A stretch of 32,108 nt of DNA from Mucilaginibacter sp. UBA4741 (GCA_002403905.1 DHIR01000159.1:1-32108), one strand, 5' to 3'. Shown: positions 7,963-18,179, counted from the first letter of the stretch. Numbers and translations are program-made. The notes: generated from the sequence alone by a model not told the origin.

Positions 7963-9156
7963 ATGAAAAAGACACTCTTTATTATATTATGCCTTTCTAC
8001 TGTGATAGCGAAGGCCCAGATCAAGGGTACACTATGGGATGTAAAGGGCATTTATGATATCCCCCAATATAAAACCGTAAGCGCCGACTCGGCCATTGGT
8101 ATTATTTACAGAGGGTTGACGTATAAAGGTAAGGCCCAAAATGTTTTTGCCTATTATGCAACGCCCGGTACATTAAGTGGCGACCGCAGTAAAGATAAAA
8201 ACCTGCCAATGGTAATATTGGTACACGGCGGCGGCGGGACAGCTTTTAAAGAATGGGCTATAATGTGGGCGAAAAAGGGGTACGCGGCCTTGTCAATGGA
8301 CCTGCGCGGCAACGGCCCCGGTAAAAAGCATATTGATGGCGGCTTTGATGAAGATAATGCTCAAACACCTTATTTTACCATAACACCCGGCATTAATGAA
8401 CAATGGATGTTCCAGGCAGTAGCAGATGTAATATTGGCTAATAACATGGTACGTAGTTTCCCCGAAGTTGACGTGAACCGTACGGCAATTACGGGTATTA
8501 GCTGGGGGGGTATTATCACCTGCATCATGACAGGTGTTGACGAGCGGTATAAAGTGGCCGTGCCAGTATATGGTTGTGGTTATTTGCTGCAAGGCAGTTC
8601 AATGCGAAAGGGTTTGTTGCAGTTGAATGAGCACGACAGGAAAACCTGGGTAAAACAATATGACCCGTCAAACTACATCGGTAAAACTAAAATGCCCATG
8701 TTGTTTTTAGACGGCGCTAATGACCCGCATTTTTACCTGGATAGTTACGCTAAAACATACAGGCTTGTAAAAGATAAAAACCTGTGTATCAAAATAGGTT
8801 TAAAACACAACCATCATTATGGCTGGGCAAATGACGAAATATTTGCTTTTATCAATAGCTACCTTAATAAAACTACACCTTTAGCTATAATTGGCGAACC
8901 TGAACTTAAAGGCAATACTATTACAGCCAAAGTAAGATCGGTAATACCAGTTAGAAATGCCTTTTTAAATTTTACCAGGGATACTACCCGCGTGTTAATG
9001 AACAGAAAATGGGAATCGGTAGCGGCAACATTTGATAAAGACCATATCAACGCGCCCGCCCCTCCACCGGGAAGTACCATCTGGTACCTCTCATTAACTG
9101 ATGATAAAGGCTTGCAGGTTTCGGGCCCATTACAATTTATTGAACCCAAATTATGA
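7963..9156 (+). CDS. Secreted alpha/beta-hydrolase, acetyl-xylan-esterase/dienelactone-hydrolase type
   Basis: This 397-residue protein has a signal peptide (MKKTLFIILCLSTVIAKAQ), which fixes the start at 7963 rather than further upstream inside the previous gene. The alpha/beta-hydrolase core shows the oxyanion region ILVHGGGGTAF, the nucleophile elbow GISWGG with Ser at about residue 180, an acid in FLDGANDPHF (about Asp254) and a His cluster KHNHHYGW (about 282-285) for the triad. The C-terminal ~110 residues form a beta-rich extra domain. The likely role is removal of acetyl or other acyl esters from the glycan in the periplasm so that the neighbouring lyase and glycosidases can act. A peptidase-like S9/S15 activity cannot be excluded. 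It is co-transcribed with its neighbours (7-nt and 33-nt gaps). Confidence 0.8.
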   Translation: MKKTLFIILCLSTVIAKAQIKGTLWDVKGIYDIPQYKTVSADSAIGIIYRGLTYKGKAQNVFAYYATPGTLSGDRSKDKNLPMVILVHGGGGTAFKEWAIMWAKKGYAALSMDLRGNGPGKKHIDGGFDEDNAQTPYFTITPGINEQWMFQAVADVILANNMVRSFPEVDVNRTAITGISWGGIITCIMTGVDERYKVAVPVYGCGYLLQGSSMRKGLLQLNEHDRKTWVKQYDPSNYIGKTKMPMLFLDGANDPHFYLDSYAKTYRLVKDKNLCIKIGLKHNHHYGWANDEIFAFINSYLNKTTPLAIIGEPELKGNTITAKVRSVIPVRNAFLNFTRDTTRVLMNRKWESVAATFDKDHINAPAPPPGSTIWYLSLTDDKGLQVSGPLQFIEPKL

Positions 9157-9189
9157 TCTATATAAATGTTTCAACTGATAACATATAAA

Positions 9190-11598
9190 ATGAAGTTAAC
9201 TACCGGCATTTGTGCCTTATTGTTAGTGCTGGCAACCACCCAAACTTTCGCGCAGCAAAAAAGTATTTACCACAAGGGGTGGATAGATTTTAACAAGAAC
9301 GGAAAAATGGACGTTTTTGAGGACCCCACGCAACCCATTAACGCCCGTATTGCCGACCTGCTTTCGCAGATGACCGTTGACGAAAAAACCTGCCAAACGG
9401 CAACTCTTTACGGCTATGGCCGGGTATTGAAAGACGAAATGCCCACCCCCGAATGGAAAACTGAAATATGGAAGGACGGCATAGCCAATATTGATGAAGA
9501 ACTGAACAGCCTGGCTTATAACCCCAAAGCCACCAGTAAATATTCATTCCCCTATAGCCGCCATGCCGAAGCTATTAATACCGTACAAAAATGGTTTGTT
9601 GAAGAAACCCGTTTAGGTATCCCTGTTGATTTTACCAACGAAGGCATACACGGTTTAAATCATGACCGTGCCACGCCGTTCCCGGCACCCATTGGTATTG
9701 GCAGTACCTGGGATAAAGCTTTGGTAAGGCACGCAGGCGATATTGTGGGCAGGGAAGCAAAAGCATTAGGCTATACCAATGTTTATACACCCATTTTAGA
9801 CCTTGCCCGCGACCCACGCTGGGGCCGTGTGGTTGAAAGTTATGGCGAAGACCCGTTTTTGGTTGCCGAACTTGGTAAGCAAATGGTATTGGGTGTGCAG
9901 GAGCAGGGCGTGGCTTCAACCTTAAAACATTTCGCGGTATATAGCGTACCTAAAGGTGGCCGCGATGGGAACGCGCGTACCGACCCGCATGTGGCGCCGC
10001 GCGAGCTTTATGATATGTATTTATATCCTTTTAGAAGGGTTATACAGGAAGCACATGCTATGGGTGTAATGAGCAGCTATAACGATTGGGATGGCGAGCC
10101 TATAACCGGGAGCTATTATTTTTTAACCGAACTGCTGCGTCAAAAATTTGGGTTTACGGGTTATGTCGTGTCTGATAGTGGTGCGGTTGAATTTTTATAT
10201 AGTAAACATCTTGTAGCTACTGATATGAAAGACGCGGTAAGACAGGCATTTGAAGCCGGGTTGAATGTGCACACAAATTTTACGCCTCCGCAAACCTTTA
10301 TTTTGCCCCTGCGCGAGCTGGTAAATGAAGGTAAAATTTCGATGAAAACACTTGACTCGCGGGTAGCTGATGTATTGCGTGTAAAGTTTGAACTGGGCCT
10401 GTTTAACGAACCTTATGTAAAAGACCCAAAGGCGGCCGACCAGATCGTATTTAACCATGATGCGGTTGAATTTACTAAACAAATATCTCGCGAGGAATTG
10501 GTGCTGCTTAAAAATGCCAACAACGCTTTGCCGGTTAACCGGGCAAACATCAGGAAGATATTGGTTACAGGCCCGATGGCTGCAGAAACAAACCATTCAA
10601 TAAGCCGCTATGGCCCGTCAAACGTGCATATCGTATCGGTACTGGAAGGGATGAAAGCGGTTGCCGGCAAAAACATCGAGGTAAATTATGTAAAGGGATG
10701 TGATGTAGTGGATAAAAACTGGCCCGAAAGCGAGATACTGCCCGAACCACTGGATGAGCAGGAAAAAAGCCGGATCGACTCGGCTGTAGCGGCAGCAAAA
10801 AAATCAGATATGGTTGTTGTAGCATTGGGCGAAACTGAAAAAATGGTTGGCGAAAGTAAATCGACCACCAATTTAAACTTGGCAGGCAGGCAATTGCAAT
10901 TATTGCAGGCATTACAGGCTACGGGCAAACCCATAGTGTTGGTTTTGATAAATGGAAGGCCGTTAACCATTAACTGGGCCAATAAATATGTACCGGCTAT
11001 TTTTGAAGCATGGTTTCCTGGGGCCCAGGGCGGCACAGCCATTGCCGAAGCCATATTTGGCGATTATAACCCCGGCGGTAAACTAACCATGACTTTCCCC
11101 AAAAGCGTGGGGCAGGTTGAGTATAATTTTCCGTTTAAACCGGCTTCGCAAGTAGGCCAGTCGGGCAAAGGGCCAAATGGAAGCGGTAGTACTTTAATTA
11201 CAGGTTCGCTATATCCATTTGGTTATGGGTTAAGTTACACTACTTTTCAATACAGCAATTTAAATATTACTCCCGAAATACAGCACACGCAAGGCGATAT
11301 ACAGGTTAATGTAGATGTGAAAAATACCGGGAAAGTTAAGGGTGATGAAATTGTTCAGCTTTATTTGAAGGATATGGTAAGCAGCGTAACCACTTACGAT
11401 ACACAGTTACGAGGTTTTGAACGTGTTACGCTGGAGCCAGGTGAAACCAAAACGGTTAAGTTTACGCTCCATCCCGATGATCTTTCGCTGCTTGATAAAA
11501 ACAGGAAATGGGTTGTTGAGCCCGGCGCTTTTGAAATACGTATGGGCAGCTCATCCGAAGATATACGGGTTAAAAAACAGTTTACTATTATCCAATAA
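9190..11598 (+). CDS. GH3 beta-glycosidase, secreted
   Basis: This 802-residue glycosidase has the full Bacteroidetes GH3 layout. A signal peptide ends near QTFAQ, so ATG 9190 is preferred over the in-frame ATG at 9166. After it come the TIM-barrel domain, with RIADLLSQMTVDEK, DLARDPRWGRVVESYGEDP and the nucleophile in GYVVSDSGA (Asp at about 329), the alpha/beta sandwich domain with PIVLVLINGRPL and AWFPGAQGGTAIAEAIFGDYNPGGKL, and a C-terminal fibronectin-III-like domain after YPFGYGLSYT. The family includes beta-glucosidases, beta-xylosidases and related enzymes; sequence alone does not fix the sugar. Within the operon it would trim non-reducing beta-linked residues from oligosaccharides in the periplasm. 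Confidence 0.93.
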   Translation: MKLTTGICALLLVLATTQTFAQQKSIYHKGWIDFNKNGKMDVFEDPTQPINARIADLLSQMTVDEKTCQTATLYGYGRVLKDEMPTPEWKTEIWKDGIANIDEELNSLAYNPKATSKYSFPYSRHAEAINTVQKWFVEETRLGIPVDFTNEGIHGLNHDRATPFPAPIGIGSTWDKALVRHAGDIVGREAKALGYTNVYTPILDLARDPRWGRVVESYGEDPFLVAELGKQMVLGVQEQGVASTLKHFAVYSVPKGGRDGNARTDPHVAPRELYDMYLYPFRRVIQEAHAMGVMSSYNDWDGEPITGSYYFLTELLRQKFGFTGYVVSDSGAVEFLYSKHLVATDMKDAVRQAFEAGLNVHTNFTPPQTFILPLRELVNEGKISMKTLDSRVADVLRVKFELGLFNEPYVKDPKAADQIVFNHDAVEFTKQISREELVLLKNANNALPVNRANIRKILVTGPMAAETNHSISRYGPSNVHIVSVLEGMKAVAGKNIEVNYVKGCDVVDKNWPESEILPEPLDEQEKSRIDSAVAAAKKSDMVVVALGETEKMVGESKSTTNLNLAGRQLQLLQALQATGKPIVLVLINGRPLTINWANKYVPAIFEAWFPGAQGGTAIAEAIFGDYNPGGKLTMTFPKSVGQVEYNFPFKPASQVGQSGKGPNGSGSTLITGSLYPFGYGLSYTTFQYSNLNITPEIQHTQGDIQVNVDVKNTGKVKGDEIVQLYLKDMVSSVTTYDTQLRGFERVTLEPGETKTVKFTLHPDDLSLLDKNRKWVVEPGAFEIRMGSSSEDIRVKKQFTIIQ

Positions 11599-11641
11599 GT
11601 TTAAATATCACTAAAATAATTTTTTATTTAATTTATAAAAC

Positions 11642-13000
11642 ATGATTGAGATGAACATACAAAATGCTAAAAAATGGGGCTTATTATTGTTGCTTGTATT
11701 GTTTTGGCAGATGCCACTTTTTGCAGACAGTATTAAAGTTACATCAATAGAAGCGCTTCAAAAGGCTATTAATAATGCCAGGCCCGGCGACGTGATCATA
11801 CTGGCAAACGGCACCTACACCACTACCGAAGATATTAGGGTTGACAGAAAAGGTGCACCCGGTAAGCCAATTACCATTTGCGCCGAAACCATTGGCGGGG
11901 CCGAAATTTCGGGACTTGGTGGGTTTGATTTGGTTAAACCGGCGGCTTATATTATTATCAAAGGCTTTAAGTTTACCCATAGATCGTCAAGAGCTAAAAC
12001 TGCCGGAGGCACGCGTTTTTGCCGGTGGACACAAAATATTTTTGAAAACACAGGCGATGGCGAGGATCTTACTATTGCCGGTAGCGACCATGAGATAGAT
12101 TATAATACTTTTCAAAATAAAAATGCAATGGGGCGGTTCCTGGCAATTCGTGGTACAGGCAGCCAGATAGCGGAGCGTTTGCACATCCATCACAATTACT
12201 TTAATAATTATGTAAGCCAGGGCGGCAAAAACGGCGCCGAAACATTACAGTTTGGATTAAGCGGCTTTAGCTTATCATCAAGCAACAGCGTGGTTGAATA
12301 CAATTTATTTGAGCACTGCGCCGGTGAGAATGAGCTGATATCTGTTAAAGCCTCAGCGGTAACGCTCAGGTATAATACCATCCGCGATTGCCCGGCGCAG
12401 TTTACGCTGCGGCACGGCAACAAAAGCAAGGTGTATAACAACTATTTCATTAACACACCTGGGTTGCGCATTTTTGGTGATGACCATTTGGTAAGCAGCA
12501 ATTATTTTGAAAACTGCAAACCGGCCATTTTTATAGGCAACGGTGATGGCGAAGTGGCAGACGGAGCCCGGCTTACGGTGCATGACAGGCCCGATAGGGT
12601 AGTTATTATTTATAACACGCTGGTTAATAATCGGCAAAACTTTGTGATGACCGCGCGCAAAAACGGCCTGGGGGCAACTTATACCACCTTTGCCAACAAT
12701 ATTATACAGGGCGGGGGCCCGGCAGCGGTAATAGCGGGACCTTATCCAGGTGCAAAGTGGGAAGGTAATATTTTATTCAATGTAATGGATGCAGGCAGTA
12801 TGCCATCAGATGGTTATACCACCGCCGACCCCAAATTAATGAAAACCAAGTGGGGTTACTATGTGGGCGGCAATAACCCCGCCGTTAAAAATAGCAAATT
12901 CTACTATCCAAATGTAAGGGCTGATTTAGACGATCACGGCCCCGTTGCAAATTATGTATTAACTCCTGAAGATGTAGGCTATAACGCTATTAAAAAATAG
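11642..13000 (+). CDS. PL6 polysaccharide lyase (alginate lyase / chondroitinase B family)
   Basis: This 452-residue protein has a signal peptide (ending near PLFAD) and a right-handed parallel beta-helix. Matches to PL6 are IEALQKAINNARPGDVIILANGTY near the N-terminus, NGAETLQFG at about 197-205, and the two catalytic regions ELISVKASA (Lys236, Bronsted base) and FTLRHGN (Arg257, acid). The 21-residue Lys-Arg spacing equals that of chondroitinase B (K250/R271). PL6 enzymes cleave uronic-acid polysaccharides by beta-elimination; characterised members act on alginate or dermatan. The product would carry the unsaturated uronyl end that GH105 removes. ATG 11651 (MNIQNAK) is an equally good start. 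It is the last gene of the first PUL operon, 43 nt after GH3 and directly before a strong terminator. Confidence 0.92.
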   Translation: MIEMNIQNAKKWGLLLLLVLFWQMPLFADSIKVTSIEALQKAINNARPGDVIILANGTYTTTEDIRVDRKGAPGKPITICAETIGGAEISGLGGFDLVKPAAYIIIKGFKFTHRSSRAKTAGGTRFCRWTQNIFENTGDGEDLTIAGSDHEIDYNTFQNKNAMGRFLAIRGTGSQIAERLHIHHNYFNNYVSQGGKNGAETLQFGLSGFSLSSSNSVVEYNLFEHCAGENELISVKASAVTLRYNTIRDCPAQFTLRHGNKSKVYNNYFINTPGLRIFGDDHLVSSNYFENCKPAIFIGNGDGEVADGARLTVHDRPDRVVIIYNTLVNNRQNFVMTARKNGLGATYTTFANNIIQGGGPAAVIAGPYPGAKWEGNILFNVMDAGSMPSDGYTTADPKLMKTKWGYYVGGNNPAVKNSKFYYPNVRADLDDHGPVANYVLTPEDVGYNAIKK

Positions 13001-13023
13001 CCTGTACCCATAATACAGAAACA

Positions 13024-13075
13024 GCCACATAATAAAGGCGCTAATTATTGTTAATCAGCGCCTTTATTATGTGGC
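13024..13075 (+). terminator. Very strong terminator, perfect 19-bp stem
   Basis: GCCACATAATAAAGGCGCT (13024-13042) is the exact reverse complement of 13057-13075, with a 14-nt loop and TTATTATTTATT behind. It lies 23 bp after the PL6 stop codon and closes the first operon. The AT-rich flank is T-rich on both strands, so it might work in both directions. Confidence 0.85.
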
Positions 13076-13243
13076 TTATTATTTATTAATACCCTATTAA
13101 TAAGCAATATGGCGATATTTTAATACGCATTTATAGGTTTTGTGTAAATATCGCTGAATGATTAGCCAATAGTATTCATAATACATAATCAAATAATTTG
13201 GTAATTGCATAACCAATTAACTCTTAATTAACTATTAAAAATT

Positions 13244-13312
13244 ATGATGAAAAAAAGCCATCACGCACATTTTCTGTTAAAAAATTTAATCAAAACTTTT
13301 TTAATTAACTAA
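13244..13312 (+). CDS. Possible 22-residue leader ORF upstream of susC
   Basis: Two consecutive ATGs open a 22-codon ORF reading MMKKSHHAHFLLKNL followed by IKTFLIN and TAA, ending 33 bp before the SusC start. It is basic and hydrophobic like the start of a signal peptide, but SusC has its own complete signal sequence. It could be a leader peptide, a remnant of an older SusC start, or chance. The rest of the gap (13076-13345) is AT-rich, includes the near-palindromic TTAATTAACTAACTAATTAATTAA (13301-13324), and must hold the SusC promoter, although no exact TAnnTTTG box is seen. Confidence 0.25.
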   Translation: MMKKSHHAHFLLKNLIKTFLIN

Positions 13313-13345
13313 CTAATTAATTAAATCCTAATCTAAAGTAGTATT

Positions 13346-16300
13346 ATGGTCAAACTATTTACAAAAAAAAACTTAAAAGCAGGCAAGCCGGCAATTTGGC
13401 TGCTTATGCTTGTAATTGTAATGCTGATACAAGCATCGGCATTACAGGCACAAAACCAACCCATTAAAGTTAGCGGTACCGTTGTCGATTCAAAAGGTGA
13501 AACAATAATAGGCGTTAACATTAAAGTAAAAGGCACCTTTAACGGTACTGTTACTGATATTAATGGTAAATTCAATATAACAGTGCCAAATGAGAAAGCC
13601 ATATTAGTGTTTAGCTATATTGGCTATGTTAACCAGGAACAGGTTGTTGGTACCCACCACGTTATTAACTTAACACTTACCGAAAGCTCAAACAGCCTTG
13701 ACGAAGTTGTAGTAACCGGTTATGGGGAAACCGTTCAAAAACGCGACTTAACCGGCTCAATTTCATCGGTTAGTGCCAAACAGATTAAAGAACGCCAACC
13801 AGTTACCCTTTTTGACGCGCTTGAAGGCCAGGCGGCCGGCGTTTTGGTGGCCAATGATAATGGCGATCCGAGCGGGGAAGGAACAATTACAATACGCGGT
13901 ACCGGAACGCTGAATTCAGGAACAGGCCCCTTGTATGTAATTGATGGTGTCATCAATTCAGATGCTAATTATCTTAATCCTGCTGATATTCAATCCATCG
14001 AGATATTGAAAGATGCTGCTTCAGCAGCAATTTATGGCTCCCGGGGGGCCAACGGCGTTGTCATTATTACTACAAAACAAGGTAAAGATGGTAAGCCGGT
14101 AATTACGGCGGCCTATTCTCATTTATATGGCCAGCTTGCACATCAGCTTCCAACAGCATCGGCCAATGATTTGCGTTACTACAGGAAAAACCGCGGCAAT
14201 GGTATCACCGGTGCAAATACCGACTCGGTTAACCATTACCTCAACGCTGACAATGACTACCAAAACCTGCTGTTTCATACAGCCAATAAAAACACTTATA
14301 ATGTAAGCGTAAGTGGTGGTCAAAAAGGCTTAACTTATTATGCCGGTTTAAATTATATTGATGACCAGTCAATAGTTATAAACAGCTATATTAAAAGAGT
14401 GCAAAGCACCATTAATGTAAATTACCAGGCCACTAATAAATTTAAGATCACAAATAATTTATCATTTTCTTACCAAACAGGTAATAATGTTCCGATCGGG
14501 ACAACTGTTCAACAAGTTTTTGAACGTAACCCCTGGACAACGATATACACCCCCGATGGATCATTGGCGGGTTATGTGGAGTCAAAGCGAAACCCGGTGG
14601 CTTATGCTTTGCTGGCAACCAACCTGGCCACAAGCTATCTCGTCCAGTATAATACAGCAGCTAATTATTTAATTACAAAAGACCTGCGGTTTACTACAAG
14701 TTTTAATGTGAAATTTAATAACCCAACAACCCAAAGTTTTACACCATCCTCATTAACCAGCGGCGGTACCGGGCTTGATGTAGGGTCTACAGGTAGCGAC
14801 AGGCAGTTTTCTTATGACCTGCAGTCGTTTTTCAATTACAGCAAAACTATCGGGAAGTTTAATAATATTACTGCTTCGGCAGGCTTTAGCCGGGAGTATT
14901 ACAGGGCTGATAATTTCACAATAGCCGATAATAACTATTTGAATGAGTCGATTTTTACGTCTAACGTAGGTACTGTTGACCTTACCAAAACTGGCACAGA
15001 CGCTACGGCGTTTACTACCGAGTCTCTTTTTGCCCGTATTGGCTATAACTACAAGGAAAAATACATAGTAACCGGTACTTACAGGCGTGATGGTTCATCA
15101 AGGTTTGGCTCCGCCAATAAATGGGGTAATTTTTACTCGGGAGGTTTTGCGTGGCGCTTTACAGATGAGCCCTTTATGTCATGGACAAAAAGTGTGCTTG
15201 AGGATGGTAAGTTACGGTACAGTATTGGCCAGTTGGGTAATGACCAGTTAAGCAACAATTACTTGTTTTCAACACTTTTGAATTTTGGCACCTCAAATCC
15301 ATTTGCATCTTACAATGGTAACAGTTCTGCCGCATTATCTTCTGTTTTAGGAAACTCAGCTATCAAATGGGAAACGGTAACTACCCAAAATTTTGGTATG
15401 GATCTTACCTTTTTGAAAGGGCGGCTAACCTTTACACCTGAATACTACATTAAAAACACAAGCGGCCTGCTTTATACGGCTGCACTGCCTGCCGAAACCG
15501 GTTTTAAAACGGTAACGGTTAACCTTGGAAATATACAAAATACAGGAGCAGAATTTACAATAGCCGGCACGCCGGTTGTGAGCAAAAATTTCACCTGGAA
15601 TGTGAGCGCTAATATTACCTTTCAAAACGCAGGGTTAATTAAGCAACTGGCTAACCATACGCCTTTTGTAACAGGCTCCTATATTATACAGGAAGGCGGC
15701 CATGTTGGCGATTTTTATATATATAAAAACTTAGGCGTTTACCAATATAATGTATCAAATGCTTATGCTGTTAATGGCGATAGGTTAACACCTGTAGGTG
15801 TAGGTAACAATGGTACTACTGCTACAAGCTACCTTGATAATGGACAGCCATATTCCGGCGCGATACATCAGCTTTATAGGAATGGGCTTTTATTAAAAGG
15901 CGGTAGCGTTATTTGGCAGGATGTTAATAACGATGGTGTGATAGATGCTAACGATAAGCAGATTTTAGGCAATGGCGTACCTAAATATTACTTTGGGCTT
16001 ACCAACTTTTTTACCTATAAACAGTTTTCGCTTAACGTAACCGTTAATGGGCAAGTTGGTAACAAGGTTTACAATCAAACTGCCAATAATCAAAATGCCA
16101 ACGGTTCAACTTATTCGCCTCCAACAGTTGATGCCATTTATCATTCGTGGCTCAATGAAGGCGACATAGCCAAATATCCGTTATTTACTAACAAGGATAC
16201 TTATGGAGATATTAGTAGCGGGCTTAACAGCCTTTACCTCCAGGATGGCTCATTTATCAGACTGGCTAATGTTAAATTTACTTATACCCTTGATCGGAAA

Positions 16301-16486
16301 ATAGCCGCGAGGATAAAGGCGAGGTCAGTAGCGTTTTATGTATATGGCGACAACCTGCTAACATTTACCAATTACACATGGTATGATCCCGAGTTTAGTA
16401 CAAGCAACGCGCTTACGCCGGGTATTGATAACGGAAAATATCCGAAAAGGAGAGAAATTGGATTTGGTGTGAATTTTGGTTTTTAA
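13346..16486 (+). CDS. SusC/RagA-type TonB-dependent outer-membrane transporter
   Basis: This 1046-residue protein is a SusC-like porin that imports oligosaccharides through the outer membrane, driven by TonB. In order there are a signal peptide (ending near LQAQ), a carboxypeptidase-regulatory-like domain at about 42-110 (SGTVVDSKGETIIGVNIKVKG), the TonB-box-like DEVVVTGYG at about 118-126, the plug domain (PLYVIDGVI, IEILKDAASAAIYGSRGANGVVIITTK) and a 22-strand-type barrel ending in an aromatic C-terminal Phe (FGVNFGF). It has no extra N-terminal signalling (STN) domain, so it is probably not itself coupled to a FecR anti-sigma factor. It is followed directly by SusD, with which it forms the lidded import complex. 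The glycan is defined by neighbours rather than by this sequence. Confidence 0.97.
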   Translation: MVKLFTKKNLKAGKPAIWLLMLVIVMLIQASALQAQNQPIKVSGTVVDSKGETIIGVNIKVKGTFNGTVTDINGKFNITVPNEKAILVFSYIGYVNQEQVVGTHHVINLTLTESSNSLDEVVVTGYGETVQKRDLTGSISSVSAKQIKERQPVTLFDALEGQAAGVLVANDNGDPSGEGTITIRGTGTLNSGTGPLYVIDGVINSDANYLNPADIQSIEILKDAASAAIYGSRGANGVVIITTKQGKDGKPVITAAYSHLYGQLAHQLPTASANDLRYYRKNRGNGITGANTDSVNHYLNADNDYQNLLFHTANKNTYNVSVSGGQKGLTYYAGLNYIDDQSIVINSYIKRVQSTINVNYQATNKFKITNNLSFSYQTGNNVPIGTTVQQVFERNPWTTIYTPDGSLAGYVESKRNPVAYALLATNLATSYLVQYNTAANYLITKDLRFTTSFNVKFNNPTTQSFTPSSLTSGGTGLDVGSTGSDRQFSYDLQSFFNYSKTIGKFNNITASAGFSREYYRADNFTIADNNYLNESIFTSNVGTVDLTKTGTDATAFTTESLFARIGYNYKEKYIVTGTYRRDGSSRFGSANKWGNFYSGGFAWRFTDEPFMSWTKSVLEDGKLRYSIGQLGNDQLSNNYLFSTLLNFGTSNPFASYNGNSSAALSSVLGNSAIKWETVTTQNFGMDLTFLKGRLTFTPEYYIKNTSGLLYTAALPAETGFKTVTVNLGNIQNTGAEFTIAGTPVVSKNFTWNVSANITFQNAGLIKQLANHTPFVTGSYIIQEGGHVGDFYIYKNLGVYQYNVSNAYAVNGDRLTPVGVGNNGTTATSYLDNGQPYSGAIHQLYRNGLLLKGGSVIWQDVNNDGVIDANDKQILGNGVPKYYFGLTNFFTYKQFSLNVTVNGQVGNKVYNQTANNQNANGSTYSPPTVDAIYHSWLNEGDIAKYPLFTNKDTYGDISSGLNSLYLQDGSFIRLANVKFTYTLDRKIAARIKARSVAFYVYGDNLLTFTNYTWYDPEFSTSNALTPGIDNGKYPKRREIGFGVNFGF

Positions 16487-16520
16487 AAAAAAGAAAGACA
16501 TGATTTTTAAAAAGAAAAAA

Positions 16521-18083
16521 ATGATGAAAAAATTGATAGGAATTACTGCTTTTATTGCTGTTATAACAATAATAAGCAGTTGTAAAAAAGATGTAACAGA
16601 AACGCCGCTTTCTTCTATTGCCGTATCCACTTACTTTAAAAGCGTGAAAGACATTACGGCATCATTAGCAGGCATATATGGTTCTTTCCAGGAAGAAATG
16701 ACCGGAGCCGGAACGAGTAAGGATGAAGGGTATGGGGGCAGATACCATTATTGGGGCGAATGCCGGTCCGATGATTTTGACCGTAGCCAATATGTAAGCA
16801 ATAACGAAACAGAATTGGCGTTTAACGCGCTCACCATTAATAATGCCGAGACTGATTGGTCGGGATTATACAGAACTATTGCAGATGCCAACCTGGCCAT
16901 TCAATATATTCCACAGGTTCCGAAATATGATCCACTCGCTACCCCATTGGTGGTTAATAATGCTTTGGCGCAATGTTATGCTTTGCGTGCCGAAAGTTAT
17001 TTTTACATTGTAAGGCTTTGGGGCGCGGCGCCTATGTGGACAACCCCATATCTGGATGCTACCCAACCCGTAGCAAAACCAAGAACTGCGGCTGCTAAGC
17101 TTATTGATTCGCTAATTATCCCTGATCTGCAAAAAGCGTATTCGCTCATTCAAAAAAACCAAACCCCAACCGTATGGTACGTTGGCGAAGGGGCTATATG
17201 CGCTATTCTTGCTGATGTGTATATGTGGAGGGCCGGGCAACCAGGTGGTGGCCAGTCCGACTATCAAAATGCTATTGCATGGACTCAAAAGCTATTTTTA
17301 GCCAAAGGCCCAACAGGTGCAGTGTATGCCGGTGCAACAGGTGCAAACCTGGAAACCACAGCCAACTGGAAAAACCTGTTCATTGCCCCTACGGGTTCAA
17401 TTGAACCTATATGGAGCATACACTGGGATAATACGGTAAATGGCTGCGCGTGCATACCCGTTTCGGTGGGAACAAGTAATAACCCTGTAAAAGTTGATTC
17501 AGCGGTTTATTTTAACTGGAAAGCAATTAAAGCGGATACCAGGTTTGCCAAAACATTGGATACTACGGTAGTTGCCTCTGTACCATCTACATCATTGGGC
17601 CACCAGGATAAATTATTAAAATATTATAACGCTACTAACGGTAGTCAGCTTAGTAAAGCGCCTGCCTCGGCCCTTACCTGGAATGTTTACCTGGTGATGT
17701 ACAGGCTTGGCGATGTTTATTTAACCTATGCCGAGGCTTTAAATCAAACCGGTGATATGACCAATGCGCTCAAGTACTTAAATTATATCCGTGTAAGGGC
17801 GGGTGTGCCTGCCTACACGGCCGCGCAACTGCCAACCATCAGCACCATGCAGGATGCAATTTTGCAGGAAAGGCAATATGAATTGTTTGGCGAGGGTAAA
17901 CGCTGGTTTGACCTGGTGCGTACAAATCATGTTCAAACTATTATGGACCCGGTAGTGTCAAGGCGGCAAAAAAGTTATGGTACAGCACAAACCGGCTTTG
18001 CCGATTTAAATAAGGTACTGTGGCCATTAAGCCAATATGTACTTAATGCCAATACTTTATTAACTCAAAATCCATCCTATTAA
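16521..18083 (+). CDS. SusD/RagB-type glycan-binding lipoprotein
   Basis: This 520-residue surface lipoprotein binds the glycan and acts as the lid of the SusC channel. The start is placed at ATG 16521 because it gives a proper lipoprotein signal (MMKKLIGITAFIAV...) with a lipobox IISSC and lipidated Cys21; the frame is open further upstream to ATG 16500, giving a Lys-rich run of KKKK that is unlikely at a signal peptide. SusD-family features include the TPR-like helical core (NALAQCYALRAESYFYIVRLWG) and the C-terminal block DVYLTYAEALNQ, LNYIRVRAGVP, AILQERQYELFGEGKRWFDLVRTN. It starts 34 nt after SusC and is surely in the same transcript. Confidence 0.96.
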   Translation: MMKKLIGITAFIAVITIISSCKKDVTETPLSSIAVSTYFKSVKDITASLAGIYGSFQEEMTGAGTSKDEGYGGRYHYWGECRSDDFDRSQYVSNNETELAFNALTINNAETDWSGLYRTIADANLAIQYIPQVPKYDPLATPLVVNNALAQCYALRAESYFYIVRLWGAAPMWTTPYLDATQPVAKPRTAAAKLIDSLIIPDLQKAYSLIQKNQTPTVWYVGEGAICAILADVYMWRAGQPGGGQSDYQNAIAWTQKLFLAKGPTGAVYAGATGANLETTANWKNLFIAPTGSIEPIWSIHWDNTVNGCACIPVSVGTSNNPVKVDSAVYFNWKAIKADTRFAKTLDTTVVASVPSTSLGHQDKLLKYYNATNGSQLSKAPASALTWNVYLVMYRLGDVYLTYAEALNQTGDMTNALKYLNYIRVRAGVPAYTAAQLPTISTMQDAILQERQYELFGEGKRWFDLVRTNHVQTIMDPVVSRRQKSYGTAQTGFADLNKVLWPLSQYVLNANTLLTQNPSY

Positions 18084-18179
18084 TATTAACTGGTAAAATA
18101 TGAATGCATCATGAGCGGTTGCTCAAAATCGAAATTGAAAATCGCTCATGATGACATTAATACCTTAAAAAATATTCAG

